NCBI GenBank assembly: GCA_028692715.1
Contig: JAQUWU010000016.1
Location: forward strand, 23,271 to 87,270
DNA: 64,000 bases
Direction of reading: 5' to 3'
DNA from: Paludibacter sp.
Lineage (GTDB): Bacteria; Bacteroidota; Bacteroidia; Bacteroidales; Paludibacteraceae
Shown here in pieces: positions 1 to 8,075 of this stretch (the first letter of the stretch is position 1; every line of letters begins with the position of its first letter). The position numbers and the translations under genes are program-made. Under the pieces are notes generated by a model. It was not told the DNA's origin, did not search any database, and saw nothing but the letters and a program-made list of their open reading frames with translations.

Positions 1-4
1 AATC

Positions 5-22
5 ATATCGGTTTACCGATAT
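5..22. other. short hairpin at the left edge
   Basis: The inverted repeat ATATCGGT/ACCGATAT has a 2-nt centre, followed on the plus strand by a short T-rich run. It lies past the end of the GH2 gene and could be a weak terminator, but it has no proper T-tract for the minus strand. The following bases, about 38-66, resemble the degenerate 'ATCCGT...TGCGTAAATCAGCGTT' intergenic repeat seen in many Bacteroidota genomes (recalled from memory). Confidence 0.3.
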
Positions 23-90
23 TTTAATCTGTTTTAAATCCGTCTATTCTGCGTAAATCAGCGTTCTATTCTTGTCTATATTTTTCATCT

Positions 91-2994
91 TTATTTCACC
101 CCCTTCTTCAATTCATCCGGACTGCTTCGGGTGTATAATTGGATGGGTTCAGCTGTTTTTGTAAACAAATCCTGTATAGTCTGAAGTTCTACTGTGGTTT
201 CAGGTCTGAACTTATCTGATTTCATATAATTAATCATCGAACGATAAAGTTGTTCGGCTACCGGTCTTTCTTCCAGATTTTCTGATAAATCCATTGATGT
301 CATTATCAATTTACCCTTGCCAACATTCACTTCTATAAGCATTCCCAATTTGCGGTTTAAAAACCATGTATCGATAGGTTGTACAATTGGTTGATATCCT
401 TTTGGAAAATCGGTAAGCAACATTGTTTGAGCACGGTTTATTAATTCCCACCACTGCAAATCGCCCCAGTTGTCGGTAACAAAATCCTTGAAAACAGGAT
501 GATAATTATTTATAAAAACGCCTGTTGTATGTGGCGGACGCATCTTAAACCACGATGTATTCCAAAAGGCCGGCTGATAATATTGAACAACATCTTTGCC
601 GTATTCAATTTTGTTGGCAGCAAGAATCAATACTTTTCCTCCCGAATTCAAAATTGTTTGTGCTTTTTCATTTAAAGAATCACAAACATAAATTCCGTTA
701 GTTTCGGGGGCTGAAGTTTGTACCGGATATACCCAGAAATCCCAATTGTTTGAGAATCCGGTTTCACCAATCAGAATTTCAAGGTTTAATTTTGTGGGAT
801 CTTTAAACTCTGATAAATCAAGCTTTAATTCTCCCAACGAGAAGTTATTTCCTAATGGAATATCTTTTTCAGACAGAATACCTTTTTTCAAAGTCAAACC
901 ATAAGCGTCTCGAATTTTCCAAATCGTTTTCATGTTTTTAAGGGTTTCCTTCCCAAAATGAGCTATTTCAACTTGTGCGTCTAAGGTTTCATTATTTCTG
1001 AATACGAATTTTTCCATGCGCACCAACGGAACGGTGGAATTACAAAAACGACTGAATTTTTCTGCATTCATATAGCCTTTTTCATCAAAGAAAACATCCA
1101 AAACACCTACCAATGCAGTTCCCTGACCCGAATAATCGTTCAGACTCAAAAGCTGAAAACCTGCGTAATCCGGTGTTCTCAGGGTTCGTTCAATTTCATG
1201 TTTGTAGCACAATGCCTGTAACTTTCCGGATGCCATCAAAAATTCATGGCTCATCTTCGTTAAATCTTTGTCTGAAAAATCTTCCTGAAAAAGTTCGAAA
1301 TTTTTTGCCCGCGTAACACCCGTATATTTTTTTATCTCATCAAAATTTGGGAAAGCACACCATTGACCTGTTTCGTGCGATACATAAGGCTCTTTTATCG
1401 AATCAATTCGATTGCGATAATCTAACATGGTTTCGGGTTTTGCACTTTTCCAATCCAAACCACGTGCTCCTGCTTTTACATGATACTGACTTTTAGGTTG
1501 CCATGCCCAACTTCGTCCTACCGATGCTCCCGTATACAATCGACGTGTATCGGTAGCTTTCCAGTAATCAACAAATTTACTTACCCAACTTACCCAGTTA
1601 CCACGAGGTTCGTTGCCACAGGCTAAAAAAGTAAAGGACGCATAGTTGCCATATTCTTTGGTCATACGTATAGTTTCGTCCATCAAATATTTGTCGATAG
1701 GCAAGCCACGTCCTAATTGCGTACTATGATTTGGCCAACTTGGACCTTCGGGTTGCAGGTAAAATCCGATGCGGTCGGCAGCTTTAAAAGCAGCTTCGGG
1801 TGGACAGTAGGAGTGAAAACGCATATGATTCAACCCATAAGTTTTACAAATTCTGAAAACCCTTTCCCACGATGCTTCGTCCATTGGTGCATATCCTGTA
1901 AGCGGAAAATCGCAATTTTCCACTGTTCCTCTCAGCATTGTTTTATTCCCGTTTACATAAAAATATTTTCCCTGAATCGTCATTTCACGCATGCCAAATT
2001 CAACTTCTTTGTGGTCTTTTATGGTGCATGAACTGATGCTTGCGTCTAAATTATAAAGTGCCGGATCAAATTCGTCCCATGTTAACATTCCTTCGCCCAA
2101 AGGAAGTGTAAGCTCAAATGCTACATCATTCGCAGGTACTTTTAGGTTGAATTCGACAGGCGAAACTGTATGGGATTTTGTACTGTTGAAACTTTGTGCC
2201 GAAAGAGTTATTTTCGCATTTTTCTCTTTTCCGGTAAGGTTGCTAACTTTTATTTTTATTTTCGCATTTTTAGATTTTAGATCCGGAAAAACCTGAATGT
2301 CGGTGAAATACAACTTGGGTTTCAATTGTAACTCCATTTTGCCGACAATCCCGTTCCAATTTCCTTGCGTTTGATCTGTTACACTGTGCGAATTTGTACC
2401 AACATCCATAGTCTCCAATCTGTTGTCAATACGAATGGTGATTAGGTGCTTGCCTTTTTTTAAATTTTCGGGCAATGTAAAAACATGAGGGACGGTTAAC
2501 GAATTTTGCGTTCCTATTTCAGTGCTATCAATCCAAACCGTTGTTACAAAATGTGGCCTTTCCAGAAAAAGCTGAATTTCCTTTCCCTTCCACGACGAAG
2601 GGATTACCACTTCTTTTTGATACCATGCAAGACCTACATAATGTTTTAGTTGAGTTAGCCAAAAAGGCATTTTAATATTGCCGGGGACGCGGTATTTTGC
2701 CATATAGGGGTTGAAGAACCACGAACTATCATAAATACTGGCTGTAAATTTGGTGTCTAAAGTAATATCGTCGCCTTTTAGATTCTCTACCATCGAGCCG
2801 GGCAACAGAATGGAATCATTTAACAAGGTTGAATACCATTTTTTTTCCATCCCCTGATCATTCCTGTCCAGAGCAAAATTCCATTTGCCTTTTAATTCTA
2901 TTGTATTTTCAGCTGAAAATAATTGGAGGGTTAAACCGAAAAGAACGGTTAGAATAAACGATGTTTTTCTTATGGTATATGTTGATTTTTTCAT
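91..2994 (-). CDS. Secreted glycoside hydrolase family 2 protein
   Basis: This is a 967-residue exo-glycosidase-type protein with an N-terminal signal peptide (about 1-28), so it acts in the periplasm or at the cell surface. Domain order follows GH2: a sugar-binding jelly roll (about 33-225), an immunoglobulin-like sandwich (about 228-335, with the WDEFDPALY motif near 306-314), then a TIM barrel entered by FGMREMTIQGKYFYVNG. The likely acid/base is Glu462 in CGNEPRGNW. Glu541 in VSHETGQW is the likely nucleophile. About 300 further residues follow the barrel. GH2 covers beta-galactosidases, beta-glucuronidases, beta-mannosidases and alpha-L-arabinopyranosidases. The SHETGQW signature is not the E. 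coli LacZ type, so specificity is open. The gene is divergent from the HTCS regulator 238 bp away, which suggests joint control. In this pectin-rich neighbourhood a rhamnogalacturonan side-chain substrate is plausible (inference). Confidence 0.85.
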   Translation of the reverse strand: MKKSTYTIRKTSFILTVLFGLTLQLFSAENTIELKGKWNFALDRNDQGMEKKWYSTLLNDSILLPGSMVENLKGDDITLDTKFTASIYDSSWFFNPYMAKYRVPGNIKMPFWLTQLKHYVGLAWYQKEVVIPSSWKGKEIQLFLERPHFVTTVWIDSTEIGTQNSLTVPHVFTLPENLKKGKHLITIRIDNRLETMDVGTNSHSVTDQTQGNWNGIVGKMELQLKPKLYFTDIQVFPDLKSKNAKIKIKVSNLTGKEKNAKITLSAQSFNSTKSHTVSPVEFNLKVPANDVAFELTLPLGEGMLTWDEFDPALYNLDASISSCTIKDHKEVEFGMREMTIQGKYFYVNGNKTMLRGTVENCDFPLTGYAPMDEASWERVFRICKTYGLNHMRFHSYCPPEAAFKAADRIGFYLQPEGPSWPNHSTQLGRGLPIDKYLMDETIRMTKEYGNYASFTFLACGNEPRGNWVSWVSKFVDYWKATDTRRLYTGASVGRSWAWQPKSQYHVKAGARGLDWKSAKPETMLDYRNRIDSIKEPYVSHETGQWCAFPNFDEIKKYTGVTRAKNFELFQEDFSDKDLTKMSHEFLMASGKLQALCYKHEIERTLRTPDYAGFQLLSLNDYSGQGTALVGVLDVFFDEKGYMNAEKFSRFCNSTVPLVRMEKFVFRNNETLDAQVEIAHFGKETLKNMKTIWKIRDAYGLTLKKGILSEKDIPLGNNFSLGELKLDLSEFKDPTKLNLEILIGETGFSNNWDFWVYPVQTSAPETNGIYVCDSLNEKAQTILNSGGKVLILAANKIEYGKDVVQYYQPAFWNTSWFKMRPPHTTGVFINNYHPVFKDFVTDNWGDLQWWELINRAQTMLLTDFPKGYQPIVQPIDTWFLNRKLGMLIEVNVGKGKLIMTSMDLSENLEERPVAEQLYRSMINYMKSDKFRPETTVELQTIQDLFTKTAEPIQLYTRSSPDELKKGVK

Positions 2995-3032
2995 TCTATG
3001 AATTTTAATTATAAGAAGGGTGTTTTATGCAA

Positions 3033-3052
3033 TTTTGTATAATACAAAAATA
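3033..3052 (-). promoter_or_regulatory. Palindrome overlapping a -7 element upstream of GH2
   Basis: Positions 3033-3049 read TTTTGTAT-A-ATACAAAA, an 8-bp-arm palindrome. On the minus strand TATTTTTG (3052-3045) matches the Bacteroidota -7 consensus TAnnTTTG and would place the GH2 transcript start about 45 nt before its ATG. No -33 TTTG was found at the usual spacing. The palindrome is a possible operator. Confidence 0.4.
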
Positions 3053-3157
3053 GAAACAATACTTTTGTCTTAAAATAGAAAAATGTACACAAAACTAAAA
3101 TCTCATTCAAAATAGTAGATTATAAATATTGATATAATATCCTTGATAATTGATAAT

Positions 3158-3192
3158 TTTGTTGGTGTAGTAGATTTTTCGGTATATCTTTA
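3158..3192 (+). promoter_or_regulatory. Candidate promoter of the HTCS gene
   Basis: TTTGTTG (3158-3164) followed by TATCTTTA (3185-3192) resembles the Bacteroidota -33/-7 pair (TTTG / TAnnTTTG), with one mismatch in the -7 box and about 20-23 bp between the boxes. The start codon is 41 nt downstream. Confidence 0.35.
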
Positions 3193-3232
3193 CATTCAAA
3201 TACTGTTTAAAAATCAATCACATAGTTAATAT

Positions 3233-6200
3233 ATGCGTTTTAATTTACATGCTAGCATATCTATTTTACTGCTTCTGATCATTGGCTCAGTCCATGCTGA
3301 AAATCAACCTATTATAGAATTACTAAATTCGGATAATGGGTTGTCGCATAATACAATTCGTTGTATGGCTCAGGATAAAACGGGATTTCTATGGTTTGGA
3401 TCCTTGAATGGACTAAATCGTTACGATGGAATGAAAGTGAAAATTCTGAAGCCGGAACAACTTAATCCGACGTCCATATCAAGTGGAAAAATAAAAGAAC
3501 TTCATCTCGATACTTTTGGGCATATTTGGGTTAGAACTTATAGCGATAATTATGATTGTTATGATCCTAACACCGAGAAATTTCTTTCTATTTTCGACAA
3601 TAATAAAAACAATTCAGTTAAGTATAAAATTTACTATCAGGATAAACAAAAAAATATCTGGCTGGGTAGTGCCACCTCCGGTTGTGCCAAAATTTCTTTT
3701 AAAAACGATAAATTTACGAAAGTAATATTTAACTCTACTCAAATATCTAATCGGTTAACTTCCAATACAGTACTTGATATTTTTCAAGACTCATCTTTAA
3801 ATACCTGGATATTAACCTCAGCAGGAATTGCTTTGTACAAAAACAATAAACTTGTAAACATTGAAAATCTAGTAAACGATAAGTCATCCTTTTTAAAAGC
3901 CTGGGAATTAAACAAAAAGGTGTATTTGTTCTCTGAAGATGGTAAAATTGTAATTTATAATTTAACCACTCTTAAATTCGAAAATTCACTAAAAATCAAC
4001 TCAAAATCCATTTTACAAACTATTGTGTTTGGGAACGATAGAATATTGATTTCCACAAATGATAATGGTATTTTTGTATTCAACACCAAGTTGGGTCAAA
4101 TTACATCTGCAGATAAGTTGTACGATGAAAAAATTACCGGATTAGCCAGTTTTCAATCCGATGCTTTTGGAAATATATGGACATATAATTTTTCAGGAAA
4201 TTTATGGAGAATCAGTCCTAAAGGTGGCAAAATCAGTAAAATTAATGTAATTCCTCCCACCATTCTTTCGCTCATTGATATTGAACGTTATGAGTTTGCT
4301 GGCGATAAATACGGAAATGTTTGGATTGCTACCTATGGTAACGGATTGTTTTGTTATAATACGAACAATGCTAGTATTGAACATTATAGGTCCGAAAAAA
4401 ACACCAAAGGTATAGCTTCTAATTATTTATTATCCATTTTGTTTGATAAGAATGAACATTTATGGGTGGCAACTGAAAATATGGGTATAAATAAGTTGTC
4501 GTTTGCTAACAGAAACGTAAGGATTATTTATCCCGACCCAGTCAAAAATATTATCAATGGAAATTTTATCAGGGCATTTCTCGAAGATAAAAATCATAAT
4601 ATATGGGTTTCCACCAAAGCCGGAAATTTATATGAGTACGATTCGACATTAACGATAAAGAAAACCATTCTGCAAAACGACTTTAATGTTTATAATATGT
4701 ACGAAGATAAGTCGGGTTCTGTTTGGTTATCAACCAAACGAAATGGCATTGTTGAACTTAAAAATGGACTTTTGAAAAATGCAGTTCATTATAAAAATAC
4801 AGCTGACCCCACCTCACTGAGCGAAAACACGATATTCTCGTTGATAAAAGACAGGAAAGATCGCCTTTGGGTGGCTACTTTTGGAGGAGGTGTTTGTGTG
4901 AAACAATCTCCTCAAGGAACATTAGGATTCAAAACCTATTTTAATCAGGATGATTGGGTGCGGTTTGCCCGATATATTTTTATGGATAATAAAGGGGAAA
5001 TTTGGGTTGCCACTACAAATGGTATCATACATTTTAATCCTGATTTGTTATTAGCCAATAGAAACAATTACAAGTATTATACTTATAATGTTGAAAATCA
5101 ACAATCTCTTAGTAACGCGGATGTTCGCTATATTTTTCAGGACTCAAAAAATAATCTATGGTTTGCAACGGTTGGAGGTGGATTGAATAAATATATTGGA
5201 GAAAGTCCCGACGGTAATGGACTTTTTCAGGTTTACCGAAATAAACAAGGCATGGTGAATGACAATATTATGGCCATTCAGGAAGATAAGAATGGATATC
5301 TTTGGGTAAGCACCGAAAGTGGTTTGAATAAATTCAATTCGGAAACATCTGTATTTCAGTATTTTAAATTTACTGATGATTTCTCGTCAAATTCGTATTC
5401 CGAAACAGCCTGTTTGACTACTCACGATGGAAAAATGTTTTGGGGCAGTCAAAATGGTTTTTTTATTTTTAATCCTGAGAAATTATTATCAAAGCAAACC
5501 GAAGTTAACAAAGTGTATTTAACAGGGTTTTATATTTTCGATCAGGAAGCTAAAATCGGTTCCGAAAAGGCTCCTTTGAAAGAGTCGGTTACTTTTACGG
5601 ATATTGTTAAGCTGAAAGCTAACGATAAGGTATTCAGCATTGAATTCTCAAAATTGAATTTTCGCGACCCGCATGTTAATCAATACATGTATATGCTTGA
5701 AAACTATGAAAAACGCTGGAATTTATCAGGTCCGATAAATGTTGCAACCTATAAAAATGTACCACACGGAAGTTATGTCTTTTTGGTGAAAGGGATGAAC
5801 AACGAGGGGGCTTGGGATACAGAACCAACTCGTTTGGAAATTGTTATTTCACCTCCATATTATCTTTCGCCACTGGCCTATATTATTTATTTATTGCTAT
5901 TTGTTAGTATTTCATATTTGGCTTTTAGATTAATTTTTAAATTTAATAACCTGAATAATGCAGTGAAAATGGAGCACCAGTTGACAGATTATAAACTCCG
6001 TTTTTTTACCAATATTAGTCATGAATTTCGCACACCACTAACTTTAATAAAAGGGAATGTGGATACATTAAGCGAACTTAAAAACAAAATGACTGTACCA
6101 TTGCAGCATTTGGTGAACGATTTGGGAAAAAATACTTCTCATATGCTGCGGCTAATTGATCAGTTGATGGAATTCCGTAAGTTTCAGAACAACAAACAGA

Positions 6201-7582
6201 AATTAAATTTAGAACAGACTGATGCTGTTGTGTTTGTAAATGAGATTTTTGGTAGTTTTCAAAATATGGCCGACAGATTAAATATCCATTATGAATATTT
6301 ACATGCTTTACCTTCAATTTCAGCTTATCTGGATAAAAATAAGGTAGATAAAATCTTGTTCAATTTACTCTCGAATGCATTTAAATTCACCAAACGAGGT
6401 GGAAAAATTACGTTGATAACTTCAGTGGACGAAGTAAAGGAAAAATTGTATATTAAAGTTATTGATAATGGCATTGGTATTCCTAAAGAGAAACAGAATC
6501 TCCTTTTCAGTCGGTTTATGCAAATAAATTTTTCATCCAATGGTACCGGAGTGGGATTGTCATTGGTTAACGAATTTACCTTACTACATAAAGGAACGGT
6601 GAAGTTTGAAGAAAACGAAGACAGAGGATCGGTGTTTATCGTTGAACTCCCTATGAATAAAAATGTGTACGAAGAGGATGATTTTGTAAAAGAACAGTTT
6701 GTAGTTACTAAAGATAATGAAAGTCATGTTTATTCGCTCTCAGAATTTTTTGAACCGGGGACAGACGATGTGGAACTTAATTTATTGCCAAATGAACAAC
6801 ATGCCGGTGTAAAATACAAAATTCTGGTGATTGATGACAATGATGATATCCGTGACTTTTTATATGAGAAATTAAGTCCTCATTTTGAGGTGATTACTGC
6901 TGAAGATGGGACTGTAGGCTTTAAAAAAGGTACTGAAGAGGATCCGGATCTGATAATTTGTGATGTAATGATGCCCGGTATGAATGGTTTTGAGTTGACG
7001 AAAAAACTAAAAGATGATTTTAATACTTGCCATATTCCCGTGATTTTGCTGACAGCTTATATCTCGGACGAACACAATATCGAAGGGATACAAGCCGGTG
7101 CAGATGCTTATATTAGTAAACCATTTAGTTTGTCGCATTTATTGTTGCAGATAAATAAACTGATTGAAAAAAGGGAAAAAATGCATAAACATTATGCAAA
7201 TACAAATACATTGGATGAAGAAATCTCTGAAGAAGAGGAAAGTCCAACTGTAACCGACAGAGATGCGCAGTTTATTAAACTGGTGGAACAAATTCTTGAA
7301 AAGCATCTTACCGATCCAGACTTTTCGGTGGATGATTTTGCGCAATTAGCTTTGACAGGCAGGACATTATTTTTCAAAAAAATCAAATACCTTACAGGAT
7401 ATTCACCCAGTGAGCTTATCCGTTTCCGAAGAATGAAAAAAGCTGCCGAGCTACTTAAAACCTACAAATACAATGTCTCGGAAGTGTCTTATATGGTGGG
7501 TATTAACGATCCGTTCTATTTCAGTAAATGCTTTAAAACCCAATATGGTTGCTCTCCTTCTAAATATATAAATTCGCTTTAA
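3233..7582 (+). CDS. Hybrid two-component system sensor/regulator (HTCS), AraC-type output
   Basis: This 1449-residue one-protein signalling system senses a glycan fragment in the periplasm and activates polysaccharide-utilisation genes. A signal peptide (about 1-22) is followed by repeated two-component propeller blades (pattern D..G..W.a....GL......, about 30-770) and a Y_Y_Y domain (about 785-880). One membrane helix follows (about 882-903). The histidine kinase core has His930 in NISHEFRTP, an N-box NLLSNAFKFT, and DNGIGIP/GTGVGLSL ATP-lid motifs. The receiver domain has phospho-acceptor Asp1244 in CDVMMPGMNGF. An AraC-type helix-turn-helix domain occupies about 1345-1449. Length and order are standard for HTCS proteins. 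It is the only transcription regulator in the window and sits head-to-head with the GH2 gene, so it probably controls that gene and possibly the other pectin genes. A terminator follows directly. Confidence 0.95.
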   Translation: MRFNLHASISILLLLIIGSVHAENQPIIELLNSDNGLSHNTIRCMAQDKTGFLWFGSLNGLNRYDGMKVKILKPEQLNPTSISSGKIKELHLDTFGHIWVRTYSDNYDCYDPNTEKFLSIFDNNKNNSVKYKIYYQDKQKNIWLGSATSGCAKISFKNDKFTKVIFNSTQISNRLTSNTVLDIFQDSSLNTWILTSAGIALYKNNKLVNIENLVNDKSSFLKAWELNKKVYLFSEDGKIVIYNLTTLKFENSLKINSKSILQTIVFGNDRILISTNDNGIFVFNTKLGQITSADKLYDEKITGLASFQSDAFGNIWTYNFSGNLWRISPKGGKISKINVIPPTILSLIDIERYEFAGDKYGNVWIATYGNGLFCYNTNNASIEHYRSEKNTKGIASNYLLSILFDKNEHLWVATENMGINKLSFANRNVRIIYPDPVKNIINGNFIRAFLEDKNHNIWVSTKAGNLYEYDSTLTIKKTILQNDFNVYNMYEDKSGSVWLSTKRNGIVELKNGLLKNAVHYKNTADPTSLSENTIFSLIKDRKDRLWVATFGGGVCVKQSPQGTLGFKTYFNQDDWVRFARYIFMDNKGEIWVATTNGIIHFNPDLLLANRNNYKYYTYNVENQQSLSNADVRYIFQDSKNNLWFATVGGGLNKYIGESPDGNGLFQVYRNKQGMVNDNIMAIQEDKNGYLWVSTESGLNKFNSETSVFQYFKFTDDFSSNSYSETACLTTHDGKMFWGSQNGFFIFNPEKLLSKQTEVNKVYLTGFYIFDQEAKIGSEKAPLKESVTFTDIVKLKANDKVFSIEFSKLNFRDPHVNQYMYMLENYEKRWNLSGPINVATYKNVPHGSYVFLVKGMNNEGAWDTEPTRLEIVISPPYYLSPLAYIIYLLLFVSISYLAFRLIFKFNNLNNAVKMEHQLTDYKLRFFTNISHEFRTPLTLIKGNVDTLSELKNKMTVPLQHLVNDLGKNTSHMLRLIDQLMEFRKFQNNKQKLNLEQTDAVVFVNEIFGSFQNMADRLNIHYEYLHALPSISAYLDKNKVDKILFNLLSNAFKFTKRGGKITLITSVDEVKEKLYIKVIDNGIGIPKEKQNLLFSRFMQINFSSNGTGVGLSLVNEFTLLHKGTVKFEENEDRGSVFIVELPMNKNVYEEDDFVKEQFVVTKDNESHVYSLSEFFEPGTDDVELNLLPNEQHAGVKYKILVIDDNDDIRDFLYEKLSPHFEVITAEDGTVGFKKGTEEDPDLIICDVMMPGMNGFELTKKLKDDFNTCHIPVILLTAYISDEHNIEGIQAGADAYISKPFSLSHLLLQINKLIEKREKMHKHYANTNTLDEEISEEEESPTVTDRDAQFIKLVEQILEKHLTDPDFSVDDFAQLALTGRTLFFKKIKYLTGYSPSELIRFRRMKKAAELLKTYKYNVSEVSYMVGINDPFYFSKCFKTQYGCSPSKYINSL

Positions 7583-7609
7583 AATATACGACCAAACGAT
7601 ATATACGGT

Positions 7610-7645
7610 TCAAATCCTTTTTAATAGGATTTGAGCTGTTTTTTT
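7610..7645 (+). terminator. Rho-independent terminator after the HTCS gene
   Basis: The 9-bp perfect stem TCAAATCCT (7610-7618) / AGGATTTGA (7626-7634) is followed by GCTG and a seven-T run (7639-7645), 28 bp after the stop codon. Confidence 0.85.
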
Positions 7646-8075
7646 ATTTGGTTATTCGCATAAGCTCCAAAAAATATTAAACTCAATAATTTTGTTTAAA
7701 AAAACAAATAATTCATTTTCAACCACGGATTTTACGAATTTACACTAAAAATTCAGATATATAATTCGTGATAACTCGTGAAATTAGTAGTTGTATTTTT
7801 TTATTTATAGTAACCATCTGTTTTAGAATCAAAAATCAATATTAATTTTTGTTCCTTCTGTAAATTAGGACAGCTTGCAGATAATCATATTTTTTTGTTA
7901 ATACAGACATTCGGCAGGCTTTATTGAATTGTGTTATTATTTAGCTTTATAGTTGATTGAATTATATTCTAGGTTATCGAATAAATTTCCATTGTATGAA
8001 AATTTTAAAATAAGTTATTTTGTAATATAAAAAAATAATCATTTATTAATATTAATCAAATTAAATCTATTTTTT
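7646..8075. other. Gene-free stretch between HTCS and the T9SS protein
   Basis: Very AT-rich, with no credible reading frame. Positions 7719-7790 (from AACCACGG through AATTCGTG..AACTCGTGAAATT) look like a decayed copy of the 'AACCACGGAT...ATTCGTGAT..TTCGTGAA' intergenic repeat common in Bacteroidota genomes (recalled from memory, not searched). The promoter of the next gene must lie in the final ~150 bp, but no clean TAnnTTTG box was found there. Confidence 0.4.

Noticed and set aside
7719-7790. Possible small RNA or regulatory leader in the AT-rich gap
   Set aside because: The sequence fits a decayed dispersed repeat better. No promoter, stable fold or terminator of its own was seen.
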